Of a stretch of DNA of 64,000 nt, positions 48,700 to 57,898 are shown one piece after another. The notes beneath the pieces were generated by a model. That model had not been told where the DNA came from, did not search any database, and worked only from the letters and a program-made list of their open reading frames with translations. Position 1 is the first letter of the stretch. Each line of letters starts with the position of its first letter. This stretch comes from Tepidicaulis marinus (GTDB lineage: Bacteria; Pseudomonadota; Alphaproteobacteria; Parvibaculales; Parvibaculaceae). The translations under genes and the position numbers were made by a program. The stretch covers positions 310,001 through 374,000 of the forward strand of contig NZ_BBIO01000001.1 of assembly GCF_000739695.1 (NCBI RefSeq), read 5' to 3'.

Positions 48700-51060
48700 A
48701 TGGTCAAGTTATTGGAAGCCTTAGTCTTCAAGACGCGCGCGCTTATTCTCGCGTGTCTTGCCGTATTCACGGTGATTTGCGGCTACTCAGCCGTGCAGCT
48801 GAGTTTGGATGCAGGCTTCGACAAGCAGTTGCCCAACGGGCACGAGTACATTCAAACGTTCCAGGAATATCGTGAGAAGCTTTTCGGCTCGAACCGCATC
48901 ATCGTGGTTCTGGAAGCCAAGGAAGGCACGGTCTGGAACAAGGAATTCTTCCAGACATATAAAAATCTCACGGACGATATTTTCTTCCTGCCCGGCGTCG
49001 CCCGTCACACCGTGACGAGCCTTTGGACCCCGAACACCCGTTACCTTGAAATTACCGAAGAGGGGATCCGGGCCGATGACGTGATCGGCGGCAATGTGAC
49101 CGCCGAGACGATGACCGAGGACGACCTTGGCAACATCGAGAACAACGTCATTCGCGGCGGCTTTGTCGGGCGTCTTGTGGCGGAGGATTTCACGGCGGCG
49201 ATGATCACCGCCGAGCTTCTGGAATATAACCCGCAGACCCAGAAGAAACTCGACTATTTCGATCTGGCCGCGAAGCTGGAGAAGGAAATCCGCTCCAAGT
49301 ACGAAGTCGAAGGCGGGGACTACAATGTCCGCATCATCGGCTTTGCGAAACTGATCGGCGACATTGCCGACGGGGCGCAGACTGTGGTGATCTTCTTCAT
49401 TGCCGCCTTCATTTTGACGGTGCTGTCGGTTTACCTCTATTCGCGCTCTGCGATCCTGACCTTCCTGCCGCTCTTCTGCTCGCTGACCTCGCTGGTCTGG
49501 CAGTTCGGCATTCTGCACTTCCTCGGCTACGGGCTCGACCCGCTGGCCATTCTCGTGCCCTTCCTCGTCTTTGCCATCGGGGTGAGCCACGGGGTGCAGC
49601 AGATCAACCTGATCACGGCTGAAATCAGCCGCGGGGCGAATGCCGAAGAAGCGGCCCGTTCCAGCTTCTCCGGTCTCCTGATCCCCGGCACCATGGCGCT
49701 GGTCACGGACCTTGTGGGTTTCGGCACGCTCTACATGATCGAAATCCAGATGATCCAGGAACTGGCCATCACCGCCTCGATCGGTGTGGCGCTGAAGATC
49801 ATCACGAACCTTCTCATGCTGCCCATTCTGGCAAGCTACTTCACCTTCGATGAAGGCTTTGCCGACCGTGTGGCCCGTGCCCGCGAGTTCCGCATGAAAA
49901 TCATGAACGTGCTGGGCAATATCGCGAACCCGAAAACGGCGGTGGTGACGTTCCTCATCTCCGTTACGCTCTTCGTGGTGGCGGTGATCGAAAGCCAGAA
50001 CCGGCATGTGGGCGCGCTGCACCCCGGCTCGCCGGAACTGAAGGACGATGCGCGCTATAACGTCGATTCCAACGTCATTGCCGGCAAGTTCGCGCTTGGC
50101 CTCAACCTCCTCACCGTGGTTGTGGAAACGCCGTCGGAGGCCTGTATCAAATATCCTTACATGGAATATTTGAACCGCTTCTCCTGGCACATGCAGAACG
50201 TGGACGGCGTGTCGCTGGTGCTTTCGCTGCCTTACGCGGCCAAGAACTCCTCCTCGGGCTGGAACGAGGGCAACCTGAAATGGCGGGCGCTGCCGCGCAA
50301 CCAGTTCGCGCTGGTGCAGGCCGTGGGCCCCGTGCCGCCCTCCACGGGTCTTCTCAACCAGGACTGCTCGGTGCTCTCGCAGCTGATCTTCCTGGAAGAC
50401 TCGAAAGCGACGACCATCGAAACGGCGGTCGAGGCAGTGGAGCAATACCGCGCCGAAAACCCGCTTGAAGGCGTCACCATCCGTCTGGCCTCCGGTAACA
50501 TGGGCGTGCAGGCGGCGGTGAACGATGCCATCGAGGAAGCCGAGCTTCCGATGATCCTCTGGGTCTATGTGGCGATCGTGGCGCTGGTAATCCTGACCTA
50601 CCGCGACTGGCGCGCGACGGTGGCCTGTACGGTGCCGCTGACCTTCGCCACGTTCTTCGGCTACTGGTTCATGGAGATCCTGCAGATCGGTCTGACGGTG
50701 GCGACGCTGCCGGTGATCGTGCTGGCGGTCGGCCTCGGCGTGGACTACGCGTTCTATATCTACAACCGCGTGCAGTTCCACCTGGCCGAAGGGTTCAATG
50801 TGACGGATGCCTACAAGCAGACGCTGCATGAAACCGGCATGGCCGTGGTCTTCACCGCCATCACCATGGCGATCGGTGTGTCGACCTGGACCTTCTCGCC
50901 GCTGAAATTCCAGGCGGATATGGGTCTGCTGCTGACCTTCATGTTCATGACCAACATGATCATGGCGATCACGACACTGCCCTCCATCGCGGTGATCCTG
51001 GACATGATCTTCCCGCGCAAGAAGCCGGTGAAAGCGCCGTCGGGCGCGCTCGCCCACTAA
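48700..51060 (+). CDS. MMPL/RND-superfamily membrane transporter
   Basis: 786 residues. The RND topology is clear: one TM near the N-terminus, a large periplasmic loop (about 35-215), a helix bundle (TVVIFFIAAFILTVLSVYLY; LDPLAILVPFLVFAIGVSHG), a second periplasmic loop and a second bundle (VATLPVIVLAVGLGVDYAFY; ITMAIGVSTWTF). Acidic residues occur in TM segments of the second half as expected for proton coupling. This MMPL-type branch exports lipids or hydrophobic metabolites. The substrate is unknown; the divergent diiron gene may make or modify it. Confidence 0.9.
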   Translation: MVKLLEALVFKTRALILACLAVFTVICGYSAVQLSLDAGFDKQLPNGHEYIQTFQEYREKLFGSNRIIVVLEAKEGTVWNKEFFQTYKNLTDDIFFLPGVARHTVTSLWTPNTRYLEITEEGIRADDVIGGNVTAETMTEDDLGNIENNVIRGGFVGRLVAEDFTAAMITAELLEYNPQTQKKLDYFDLAAKLEKEIRSKYEVEGGDYNVRIIGFAKLIGDIADGAQTVVIFFIAAFILTVLSVYLYSRSAILTFLPLFCSLTSLVWQFGILHFLGYGLDPLAILVPFLVFAIGVSHGVQQINLITAEISRGANAEEAARSSFSGLLIPGTMALVTDLVGFGTLYMIEIQMIQELAITASIGVALKIITNLLMLPILASYFTFDEGFADRVARAREFRMKIMNVLGNIANPKTAVVTFLISVTLFVVAVIESQNRHVGALHPGSPELKDDARYNVDSNVIAGKFALGLNLLTVVVETPSEACIKYPYMEYLNRFSWHMQNVDGVSLVLSLPYAAKNSSSGWNEGNLKWRALPRNQFALVQAVGPVPPSTGLLNQDCSVLSQLIFLEDSKATTIETAVEAVEQYRAENPLEGVTIRLASGNMGVQAAVNDAIEEAELPMILWVYVAIVALVILTYRDWRATVACTVPLTFATFFGYWFMEILQIGLTVATLPVIVLAVGLGVDYAFYIYNRVQFHLAEGFNVTDAYKQTLHETGMAVVFTAITMAIGVSTWTFSPLKFQADMGLLLTFMFMTNMIMAITTLPSIAVILDMIFPRKKPVKAPSGALAH

Positions 51061-51079
51061 GCGGGAAACGGACCGGGTG

Positions 51080-51095
51080 TTTGATCCGGATCAAA
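51080..51095. promoter_or_regulatory. FNR/FixK-type palindrome
   Basis: TTTGATCCGGATCAAA is a perfect 16-base palindrome containing TTGAT-N4-ATCAA, the FNR/FixK/Anr consensus. It is 157 bases before the terB start. A -10-like TATCAT is at 51144-51149. It could alternatively be part of the exporter 3' end. Confidence 0.55.
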
Positions 51096-51110
51096 ACAAA
51101 TGCTGAGATG

Positions 51111-51143
51111 ACGCCGCCGAGGGACATTTGCCTTCGGCGGCGT
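51111..51143 (+). terminator. Stem-loop after the exporter gene
   Basis: ACGCCGCCGA pairs with TCGGCGGCGT (51111-51120 with 51134-51143), with a 13-base loop. Few T residues follow, so it may only partly terminate. Confidence 0.55.
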
Positions 51144-51251
51144 TATCATTTCCGGGCCGGGACGAGAACGCGGCCAGCACAGCACAGGTCAGCACAAACA
51201 GCGCTGCCGGCTGGGCGGTGCGGCAAGGGCCCCGCAAAAGGAGGAACGCAT

Positions 51252-51707
51252 ATGTTGGACCGTATCTTGAATTTTATTGCCCGGGGACCGGCAGCGCCTG
51301 CCCCGCAATTGGAAAGCGCGGCAACGCGGCGCGAGCTGGCGGCGGCGGCCTTGATGGTCGAGGCGGCCCGGCTCGACAAAAGCTTCGATGCCGCCGAGCG
51401 CGCGGCGATCATCCGCGTGGTGAAAGAGCGCTTCAGCCTGTCGCCGGAAGATGCGACCGAGCTTGTGGCGGTGGCCGAGCAGGCCGAGCGGCGCAATTAC
51501 GACCCCTGGGTCTTTGTCGAAACGGTAAAGCGGTCTTTCTCCGAGGAAGAAAAGAAGGACCTTCTGAAAGCGCTCTGGCAAGTGGCCTATGCCGATGGCG
51601 GTCTGCATAAGTTCGAGAGCTATCTCGTCAATCATGTCTCCAAGCAATTGGGCTTGAGCAAGGAAGATTGCGAAACCGCCCGCAAAGCGGCTGAAGAGGC
51701 GGCTTGA
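51252..51707 (+). CDS. TerB family (tellurite resistance-type) protein
   Basis: 151 residues, all helical. The pattern AAAALMVEAARLDKSFDAAERAAIIRVV and KKDLLKALWQVAYADGGLHKFESYLV matches the TerB fold, in which acidic Asp/Glu residues bind metal. Single TerB proteins are widespread and their function is mostly unknown; no ter operon is present. AAAGGAGG before the ATG is a very strong Shine-Dalgarno. It sits between the exporter and katA, with an FNR-type box upstream and its own terminator. Confidence 0.88.
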   Translation: MLDRILNFIARGPAAPAPQLESAATRRELAAAALMVEAARLDKSFDAAERAAIIRVVKERFSLSPEDATELVAVAEQAERRNYDPWVFVETVKRSFSEEEKKDLLKALWQVAYADGGLHKFESYLVNHVSKQLGLSKEDCETARKAAEEAA

Positions 51708-51756
51708 GCGGCCGTTGCCCGCAGGGCCGGTGAAAATCCGCCGGTTTGGACGCAAG

Positions 51757-51787
51757 AAGGAGAGGCACTGCCTCTCCTTTTGTTTTT
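51757..51787 (+). terminator. terB terminator
   Basis: AAGGAGAGGC-act-GCCTCTCCTT, a 10-bp stem then TTGTTTTTT. A strong intrinsic terminator directly ahead of the katA promoter. Confidence 0.93.
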
Positions 51788-51861
51788 TAGAATTATTATA
51801 ATATAGCTTGACGGATGGGCGCTCACTCCTTACATTGGAATTGTTCTAAACAGAATTCCAA
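51786..51861 (+). promoter_or_regulatory. katA promoter with two operator-like sites
   Basis: -35 TTGACG (51808-51813), 17-base spacer, -10 TACATT (51831-51836). Upstream, TTTAGAATTATTATAAT (51786-51802) resembles both the ICE motif at irr-rbr and, as TTAGAATTATTATAA (51787-51801), the PerR consensus with a single mismatch. Around the start point TTGGAATT and AATTCCAA form an 8-bp inverted repeat with an 11-base spacer (51835-51861). Confidence 0.65.
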
Positions 51862-51873
51862 GGGGAATGAGCC

Positions 51874-53331
51874 ATGTCCGACACACCGCGTTTGACGACC
51901 GCCGGCGGCGCGCCGGTCGCCGATAATCAAAACTCCATGACGGCTGGTCCGCGCGGCCCGCTTTTAATGCAGGACGTGCATCTCATCGAAAAGCTCGCCC
52001 ATTTCAACCGCGAGCGGATCCCCGAGCGCGTGGTCCATGCCAAAGGTTCGGGCGCCTTCGGCACCTTCACGGTGACGAACGACATTTCCAAATACACGAA
52101 GGCGAAAATTTTCGGCGATGTGGGCAAGAAGACGGAAATGCTGGCGCGCTTTTCCACCGTGGCCGGAGAAGCGGGCGCGGCGGATGCCGAACGCGACGTG
52201 CGCGGCTTCGCGCTTAAATTCTATACCGAGGAAGGCAACTGGGATCTGGTCGGCAACAACACGCCGGTCTTCTTCATCCGCGATCCCTTGAAATTCCCCG
52301 ACTTCATTCATTCGCAAAAACGCGACCCGAAAAGCCATTTGCGCTCCGGCACAATGCAGTGGGATTTCTGGTCTCATTCGCCCGAAAGCCTGCATCAGGT
52401 GACGATCCTCTTTTCCGAGCGCGGCCAGCCGAAAACGCTGCGCCATATGAACGGCTATGGCAGCCACACCTATTCCTTCATCAATGAAGAGAACGAACGC
52501 TTTTGGGTGAAATTCCACTTCAAGACCATGCAAGGCATCGAGACCAATAGCGGCGATGAAGTGGCAAAGCTCATCGGCGAGGACCGGGAGAGCCATCAGC
52601 GCGATCTCTTCACCTCGATCGAAGAGGGCAATTACCCCAAATGGCGGCTGATGGTGCAGATCATGCCCGAGGCCGATGCGGAAAAGACCTGGTACAATCC
52701 CTTCGATCTCACCAAGGTCTGGCCGCATGGTGATTATCCGCTCATCGAAGTCGGCATCATGGAGCTCAACCGCAATCCGGAAAACTATTTCGCCGATATC
52801 GAGCAGGCCGCTTTCGAGCCCAATAACACGGTGCCCGGTATCGGCTTCTCGCCGGACAAGATGCTGCAGTCGCGTCTCTTTGCCTATCAGGATGCGCACC
52901 GCTACCGGCTCGGCGTGAACTATACGCAGATCCCGGCCAACAAGCCGCGCTGTCCGGTGCATTCCTATCAGCGCGACGGGGCGATGCGGGTGGACGGCAA
53001 TGGCGGCGCGGCGCCCGTCTATGAGCCCAACAGTTTCGGTGGGCCGGTGGACGGCGCGCGCTTCAAAGAGCCGCCGCTAAAAATTTCCGGCGACGCGGAT
53101 CATTACGATCACCGCGAAGGCAATGACGATTACCGCCAGGCGGGCGATCTTTTCCGTCTGATGAACGAGGTGCAGAAGACGCATCTCCTCGATGCCATTG
53201 CCGGCGCCATGAACGGCGTGCCGGAAGACATTCAGCGCCGCCAGATCGGCCATTTCCTGAAGGCCGACAAGGCTTACGGGGAAGGTGTCGCAAGCCGCCT
53301 CGGCCTCTCGGTTGCAGACGCCGCCGAATAG
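51874..53331 (+). CDS. katA: Monofunctional haem catalase (clade 3)
   Basis: 485 residues, small-subunit catalase length. The distal His55 is in [12 protein letters not shown], Asn128 in [11 protein letters not shown], and the haem-ligating Tyr in [14 protein letters not shown] near 338. It breaks down hydrogen peroxide. A SOD/peroxidase partner is not adjacent. GGGGAATGAGCC precedes the ATG. The promoter carries Fur-family-like and other palindromes, so peroxide or iron control is likely; an oxyR gene is not in the window. Confidence 0.96.
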   Translation: MSDTPRLTTAGGAPVADNQNSMTAGPRGPLLMQDVHLIEKLAHFNRERIPERVVHAKGSGAFGTFTVTNDISKYTKAKIFGDVGKKTEMLARFSTVAGEAGAADAERDVRGFALKFYTEEGNWDLVGNNTPVFFIRDPLKFPDFIHSQKRDPKSHLRSGTMQWDFWSHSPESLHQVTILFSERGQPKTLRHMNGYGSHTYSFINEENERFWVKFHFKTMQGIETNSGDEVAKLIGEDRESHQRDLFTSIEEGNYPKWRLMVQIMPEADAEKTWYNPFDLTKVWPHGDYPLIEVGIMELNRNPENYFADIEQAAFEPNNTVPGIGFSPDKMLQSRLFAYQDAHRYRLGVNYTQIPANKPRCPVHSYQRDGAMRVDGNGGAAPVYEPNSFGGPVDGARFKEPPLKISGDADHYDHREGNDDYRQAGDLFRLMNEVQKTHLLDAIAGAMNGVPEDIQRRQIGHFLKADKAYGEGVASRLGLSVADAAE

Positions 53332-53383
53332 CTTTGAGTGATCAAAGAGCAGGCGCCGGTTCCAAGCCATAAGGCGCCTCTTG

Positions 53384-53424
53384 AAGCCCGTGACCCTCCA
53401 GCTCCCTGGGTCACGGGCTTTTCT
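53384..53424. terminator. Bidirectional terminator between katA and the autotransporter
   Basis: AAGCCCGTGACCC pairs with GGGTCACGGGCTT (53384-53396 with 53408-53420) and TTTCTTT follows. It serves the convergent katA and protease genes. Confidence 0.9.
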
Positions 53425-53427
53425 TTG

Positions 53428-56022
53428 CTAGAACCGGTGCTGCAGGCGCAGGACCGCCGCCGTTTCCTGGCGCCCGGCGATGTGATCGGCGTCGCTCCGG
53501 TGGAACGTAAGCCCGGTCAGGCGGGTGCTCGGGTCGATATCGAACCCGTAGGTTACCTCATAGCGGGTTTCTTGGCCGGAGGGGCGCAGCGAGACGTCCT
53601 GATGGCGGGTCAGAATATCGCCGTTCCAATCCCGCCAGACGGGAAGATTGAGCGATGTCTGCCCGCCTGTGATACGCAGCGGCTGCGAGACCGCAAGGCC
53701 GAGCGCATCGTCTTTTGAAAAGAGATGCTCGCCAATGAGCCCGCCCGACATTTGCTGTGTCTTGACGTTTCCCACCGAGGTGACGATGGCGGAGGCGGAG
53801 CCGCCGACGACCGTCCAGCCATGATGGTAGCTGCCGAGGAGGGTCCAATGCTCGTCGATCCCGGCCTCCGCGCGGATGCCGGCAAAGGCGGTGCGGGAGT
53901 CTTCACCAAGACCAAGTCCGCCGCGCGCATCGGTGCCAAGCACCGTTCCGTCCTCGCTCATCGCCCCGCCATCGATCCCGATGGCAATCCTATCGGTGGG
54001 GCGCAAGGAAAGCGTGGTGAGGGCGCCGAACCCGTCAAAGGCCCGGTCCTCATTGCCTTCTCCTTCGAAGGACAGAACGCCGATGCTGGCTTTGTCCCCG
54101 AGCGGCATTTCAAGACCCGCCGAATAACCGTCCTCGGCAAAGCCCGCATAAGGCACCGAGAACATTTCAGGTCTATAGGCAAAGGCCGTTTGCGCGGCTT
54201 CAGGCGCGAGCCGGTTCAGAAACTCGCCGCTGCTTTGATGAAACCCGGCGCTCAAAGTGCCGCCCCAGAGCGGGGTGTCGAGAAACGCGGCATCGATTTC
54301 AACGCCCGTGCCGAGCTGCGTTGAGCGGAAATCGAGATCGGCGTCCCGCACGGCGATGGAAACGCCGCCGCCGCCCGGCAGTGCCGTTTTTGTGAGGTCC
54401 GTTCGTGTGCCGAGCGATTGCAGTGTGTCGAGCGCGGTGGTGACGGGTTCTTGAACGGCGACCCTGTCACCCAGATTATAAAGAAAGGCAGCCCCGCCCT
54501 CATCGAAAGCGGCGATCCGCAGCCCGTCCAGCGCCTTTGTAAAAGCATCGCCGAAGGCGCGCGAGGCACTGAGCACTGTCTGCATGATGCCGGGGCCTGT
54601 GCCGCCATCATGCACATTGCCGCTGGCAAGTACCTGGACGCGCCCAATGGGGCTTGTCGCCGCATCGAGATCGAGAATGCCTTGGCCATGCGCATTGGCG
54701 CTATAGCCGGCAAAGGATCTGTCAGCCGTGGTGAGAAGGCGGTTCACCGCTTCTTCCGGGGAAAGGCCGAGCCCCTCCACCACCAAAACGACGGCGCCGC
54801 TGACAAGCGGGGTCGCCATGGAGGTGCCGGAAAGATTGCCATAGGTGCTGGTGGGCACGGTGGAATAGATATTCGTGCCGGGCGCGGCCAGACAAAACGC
54901 CTGGGCCTGCCCGCAGCCGACGCTCACGACCTGATCGCTGCTGTTTACATTCGTCACCGCCAGCCATTGGCCCATCAGACGGTTATCGACAAGCGGCATG
55001 CCCGAGGAGACATCGATGCCGCCAAGGGCGGGGTTGTTGGAAGCGGCAAAGACGATGACGCTTCCGGCATCCTGCGCGCCGTCCATGGCGTTCAAAAAGT
55101 TCTGCCAGTCCGAGGCCGTGCCGCCGACAACGCTGGCAAGCGCGCTGGCCGTGCTTTTGCCGCCTGCGATTTCCGCCTGCACATCGGAGATGCGCGCATT
55201 ATAGCCCCAGCTATTGCTGATGACCGTGGCGCCCAGAATACCGGCGCGGGTGAACTGCGCGGCGGATTGATCGAGCGTGCCGAACTGATAAAGCGCAAGG
55301 TTCGCGTCGAACGCCGCCCCGTGCATGCCGACATTGTCTTTCCGTGCTGCGGCGATGCCGGTCACGTGGGTGCCGTGGGTCTCGATGGGCATGGCGCCGG
55401 GCAGGGGATTGCCTGCCGCATTGAACTGAACCAGAATTTTCCCGGAAAATTCAGGATGGTTCAGCTGATAGCCATCGTCGAGAATGGCGATGGTGTGGCC
55501 CGCACCTGTGTACCCCCGCGCATAAGCATGGGCGAGATTGACCCGGTCATAGCCGCCATGGGCGAGATATTCGGAGGTGCGGAAAGCGTTGACGGCGGCC
55601 GGTGTCGCCGGGTCGGTGACGACAGAGCTGCCGACGGAGCTGCCGCCCCCGCCGCCATCATCGCCGCCTCCTCCCCCGCTCGCGCCGAGCGCCACGGCGC
55701 CGCCGACAACGGCAACCCCGCCGGCAATGGCCGCGACCGTGCCCGCGCCGATGCCGCCGGCGCTGGCGCCTGCTGAACCGGCTGCTCCCGTGCTTGGTGC
55801 GGCTTCTGCGCGTTGCTGCCCTGCGGCGTCTTCCGGTTCTTCTCCGGCGCTGTCTCTTTCGATGCTGAAGGGCGCGGCAATGCGCCAATCGGGCGTGAAT
55901 TGAGTTTCTGAGAACGGACCGCCTGCTTGCAGGTTCTGGACCGGCAATACGCAGAGCGCGATTGCCGAGACGGTCAAGACGGCGCGCTGCGGGGCCCGCC
56001 TCCATGGACTGAGGTGCGGCAT
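53428..56022 (-). CDS. Subtilisin-family (S8) autotransporter serine protease
   Basis: 864 residues. A signal peptide (VLTVSAIALCVLPVQNLQA) is followed by a Gly/Ser-rich stretch (near 85-130) with GGIGAGTVAAIAGGVAVV. The S8 triad is visible: Asp182/183 (TIAILDDGYQL), His216 (ETHGTHVTGIAA) and Ser401 (LSGTSMATP). The remaining half is predicted to be a beta-barrel passenger/translocator ending in Phe (RLQHRF), as outer-membrane proteins do. It should be secreted to the cell surface. The ATG at 56022 has GGGAGATGAC upstream. Confidence 0.9.
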   Translation of the reverse strand: MPHLSPWRRAPQRAVLTVSAIALCVLPVQNLQAGGPFSETQFTPDWRIAAPFSIERDSAGEEPEDAAGQQRAEAAPSTGAAGSAGASAGGIGAGTVAAIAGGVAVVGGAVALGASGGGGGDDGGGGGSSVGSSVVTDPATPAAVNAFRTSEYLAHGGYDRVNLAHAYARGYTGAGHTIAILDDGYQLNHPEFSGKILVQFNAAGNPLPGAMPIETHGTHVTGIAAARKDNVGMHGAAFDANLALYQFGTLDQSAAQFTRAGILGATVISNSWGYNARISDVQAEIAGGKSTASALASVVGGTASDWQNFLNAMDGAQDAGSVIVFAASNNPALGGIDVSSGMPLVDNRLMGQWLAVTNVNSSDQVVSVGCGQAQAFCLAAPGTNIYSTVPTSTYGNLSGTSMATPLVSGAVVLVVEGLGLSPEEAVNRLLTTADRSFAGYSANAHGQGILDLDAATSPIGRVQVLASGNVHDGGTGPGIMQTVLSASRAFGDAFTKALDGLRIAAFDEGGAAFLYNLGDRVAVQEPVTTALDTLQSLGTRTDLTKTALPGGGGVSIAVRDADLDFRSTQLGTGVEIDAAFLDTPLWGGTLSAGFHQSSGEFLNRLAPEAAQTAFAYRPEMFSVPYAGFAEDGYSAGLEMPLGDKASIGVLSFEGEGNEDRAFDGFGALTTLSLRPTDRIAIGIDGGAMSEDGTVLGTDARGGLGLGEDSRTAFAGIRAEAGIDEHWTLLGSYHHGWTVVGGSASAIVTSVGNVKTQQMSGGLIGEHLFSKDDALGLAVSQPLRITGGQTSLNLPVWRDWNGDILTRHQDVSLRPSGQETRYEVTYGFDIDPSTRLTGLTFHRSDADHIAGRQETAAVLRLQHRF

Positions 56023-56150
56023 GTCATCTCCCTCACACATACTCCTCGATGCATAAGGAAAACGGCTGACATTATTGTTTGTTCACGGAGGAGTGGAGAG
56101 GTTTCGAAAATGCAAAACCTCGCGCACCCGCCTGCACGCTAAGGTGGGCC

Positions 56151-56792
56151 TTAGCGCAGCGGGAACCCGACGGCAGTCTCCAGCTCTTCCAGCGCCTGGG
56201 CGGCATTCAGCACCTTGATCGTGCGCATGCCGAGCGCCTTGGCCGGTTTGAGGTTGATGCCGAGATCGTCGAGATAGACCGCATCGGCCGGGGCGACGCC
56301 AAGCTCCGAACAGGCCATTTCATAGATGCGCGGATCGGGCTTGCGGATGCCGATTTTCGAGCTTTCGATGACATGATCGAAAAGCTCCATGACTTCCTGA
56401 ACGGCAGCGGCCTTGTCCGCCGAGCGGGCCATGCCGGCGCCTTCTCCGGCGGAAACATTGTTGGTGATGCAGCCGACTTTGAATTTCGCTTTGCAGCGTT
56501 TGAGCGCTTCGACCATTTCCGGGCGAATGTCGCCGGCAAGCAGCTCGATGATCTGGCGGCCGCGAATATCCGCACCGAGCCGTTTGGCTTCGGCGGCGAA
56601 TTTTTCGTCGAACTCGTCGAGGGAAATTTCGCTGCGCTCGAAGAGCGCCCAGGCATTGGTGTCGGGATCGGTCGCATTGATCCGGCGGATAAAATCTTTT
56701 TCAAGCCCGAGCTCCGCCTCGAAACGGTTGAAAGCCTCGAAGGGGCTGGAGGTCAGAACGCCGCCGAAATCCCAGATCACCGCTTGCACCAT
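56151..56792 (-). CDS. HAD-IA superfamily hydrolase
   Basis: 213 residues. HAD motif I is QAVIWDFGGVL, with Gly-Gly after the nucleophile Asp as in the DFGGV branch (YihX and epoxide hydrolase N-terminal-like proteins); motif III Lys is in IGIRKPDPRIYEMA and motif IV is AVYLDDLGINLKPAKAL. A cap domain occupies about 15-80. The substrate is unknown; phosphatase or dehalogenase activity are options. The ATG at 56792 has AGGATAGACGAC ahead; an ATG at 56819 is less likely. Confidence 0.85.
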   Translation of the reverse strand: MVQAVIWDFGGVLTSSPFEAFNRFEAELGLEKDFIRRINATDPDTNAWALFERSEISLDEFDEKFAAEAKRLGADIRGRQIIELLAGDIRPEMVEALKRCKAKFKVGCITNNVSAGEGAGMARSADKAAAVQEVMELFDHVIESSKIGIRKPDPRIYEMACSELGVAPADAVYLDDLGINLKPAKALGMRTIKVLNAAQALEELETAVGFPLR

Positions 56793-56860
56793 GTCGTCTA
56801 TCCTGTCTTTGAAGGTCAATATCTGTTGGCGCGGACCCTAGCCGAAGCGCGGCAAAAGAA

Positions 56861-56884
56861 AAAGGGCGCCGGAGAGCGCCCTTT
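56861..56884 (-). terminator. Terminator downstream of the SPOR gene
   Basis: AAAGGGCGC-cggaga-GCGCCCTTT stem with A and T ends. On the minus strand it follows the SPOR stop at 56921. Confidence 0.8.
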
Positions 56885-56920
56885 TCATGGTCCAGGTCGT
56901 GGCTGCGTGATGCGCGGGCC

Positions 56921-57898
56921 TTAAGGCTGGCGGCGCACGATACAGTCCTGCCCGGCGGCTTTCAGCTTGCCGCAAAGGGCATTTGCCCCGGCTTTGCTGT
57001 CAAAAGCGCCGGTGCGCACGCGGTAATAGATGCCCCGCTCGCCAAGATCGACCTGCTGCAGGTTCAGCGTCTCGCCGCCCAGCAGCTCAGGATATTTGCC
57101 CTGCAGTTTTGCCCAGGCACCGCGGGCGCCCGCCTCGTCTTTGACTGAGAGAAGCTGGATCAGATATTGGCCGGACTGCGCGATCTTGCTGTCAGGGGCA
57201 GCCGGAGCCGCTTCTTCAGCCGTGGCGGTTTCAGGTGCGGGCGCTGTTTCGGCCTCGGCAGCCGGTTCTTCCGGCGCGCTGGGCAGTTCCGGCCCCTGTT
57301 CGGCGAGATCCAACGCTTCGGGCGTGATCGGGGTGATTTCGACCGGAGCCGGTTCGCCGGCAAGGTCGCCAGCAGGCTCCGCGCTCCCGGCTGTTTCTGC
57401 CGCCGCGCCCGTTTCTTCCTCGACAGGGGCGGTGCCGCGGCCTTCATCCATGACGAGCTGGCCGCTTGTCTCGCCGGGCTCTTCTGCGGTGGCGGCTTCT
57501 TCCGCGCCGCTTTCGGGGGCTGCGGTTTCAGCGGTGGTTTCGCCGCCGGAAGGTGCAAGGCTCTCGCGGTTGGCGAAAAGCGACATGGCGATCCCGGCAA
57601 TGACCAGCACGGCGCCCGCGACCAGCGCGCCGAAGATGAAACGGCGGGTCACTTCGCGTTTGGCTGGCTCGTCATCCGGTTCCATCACGACATCCGGCTC
57701 GGGGCGCACGGGGGCCTCCTTGCCGCCTTCCGCCAAAAGGACGGAGGAGGGGGAAGCGTGAGCGGGCTCTTCCCCCGCTCCTGCGCCGCTCAATTCTTCC
57801 GGTGAACTGGCTCTGGCCTGCGGATCGATGGAGGAGGGCAGCGCCTCCCCCTTTTTGGCCAGGAGTTCACTCGTCAGCGACGCAGGCTTTTTCGTCAT
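56921..57898 (-). CDS. Inner-membrane SPOR-domain protein
   Basis: 325 residues. A cytoplasmic N-terminus of about 83 residues rich in Glu, Ala and Pro precedes one TM (FIFGALVAGAVLVIAGIAMSL, about 87-107), then a long acidic Ala/Glu/Pro-rich linker and a C-terminal SPOR domain (YLIQLLSVKDEAGARGAWAKL ... GIYYRVRTGAFDSKAGANAL). SPOR domains bind denuded peptidoglycan at the septum, so a cell-division role is likely. The start codon overlaps the ParA stop (TAATG), indicating translational coupling. Confidence 0.9.
   Translation of the reverse strand: MTKKPASLTSELLAKKGEALPSSIDPQARASSPEELSGAGAGEEPAHASPSSVLLAEGGKEAPVRPEPDVVMEPDDEPAKREVTRRFIFGALVAGAVLVIAGIAMSLFANRESLAPSGGETTAETAAPESGAEEAATAEEPGETSGQLVMDEGRGTAPVEEETGAAAETAGSAEPAGDLAGEPAPVEITPITPEALDLAEQGPELPSAPEEPAAEAETAPAPETATAEEAAPAAPDSKIAQSGQYLIQLLSVKDEAGARGAWAKLQGKYPELLGGETLNLQQVDLGERGIYYRVRTGAFDSKAGANALCGKLKAAGQDCIVRRQP

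Noticed and set aside
48787-51057. 756-codon open frame antisense to the exporter
   Set aside because: A His/Arg/Asp-rich shadow of the exporter gene, with no plausible fold.
51252-51707. Tellurite resistance operon
   Set aside because: Only a single TerB-type gene is present, with no terC, terD or terZ neighbours.
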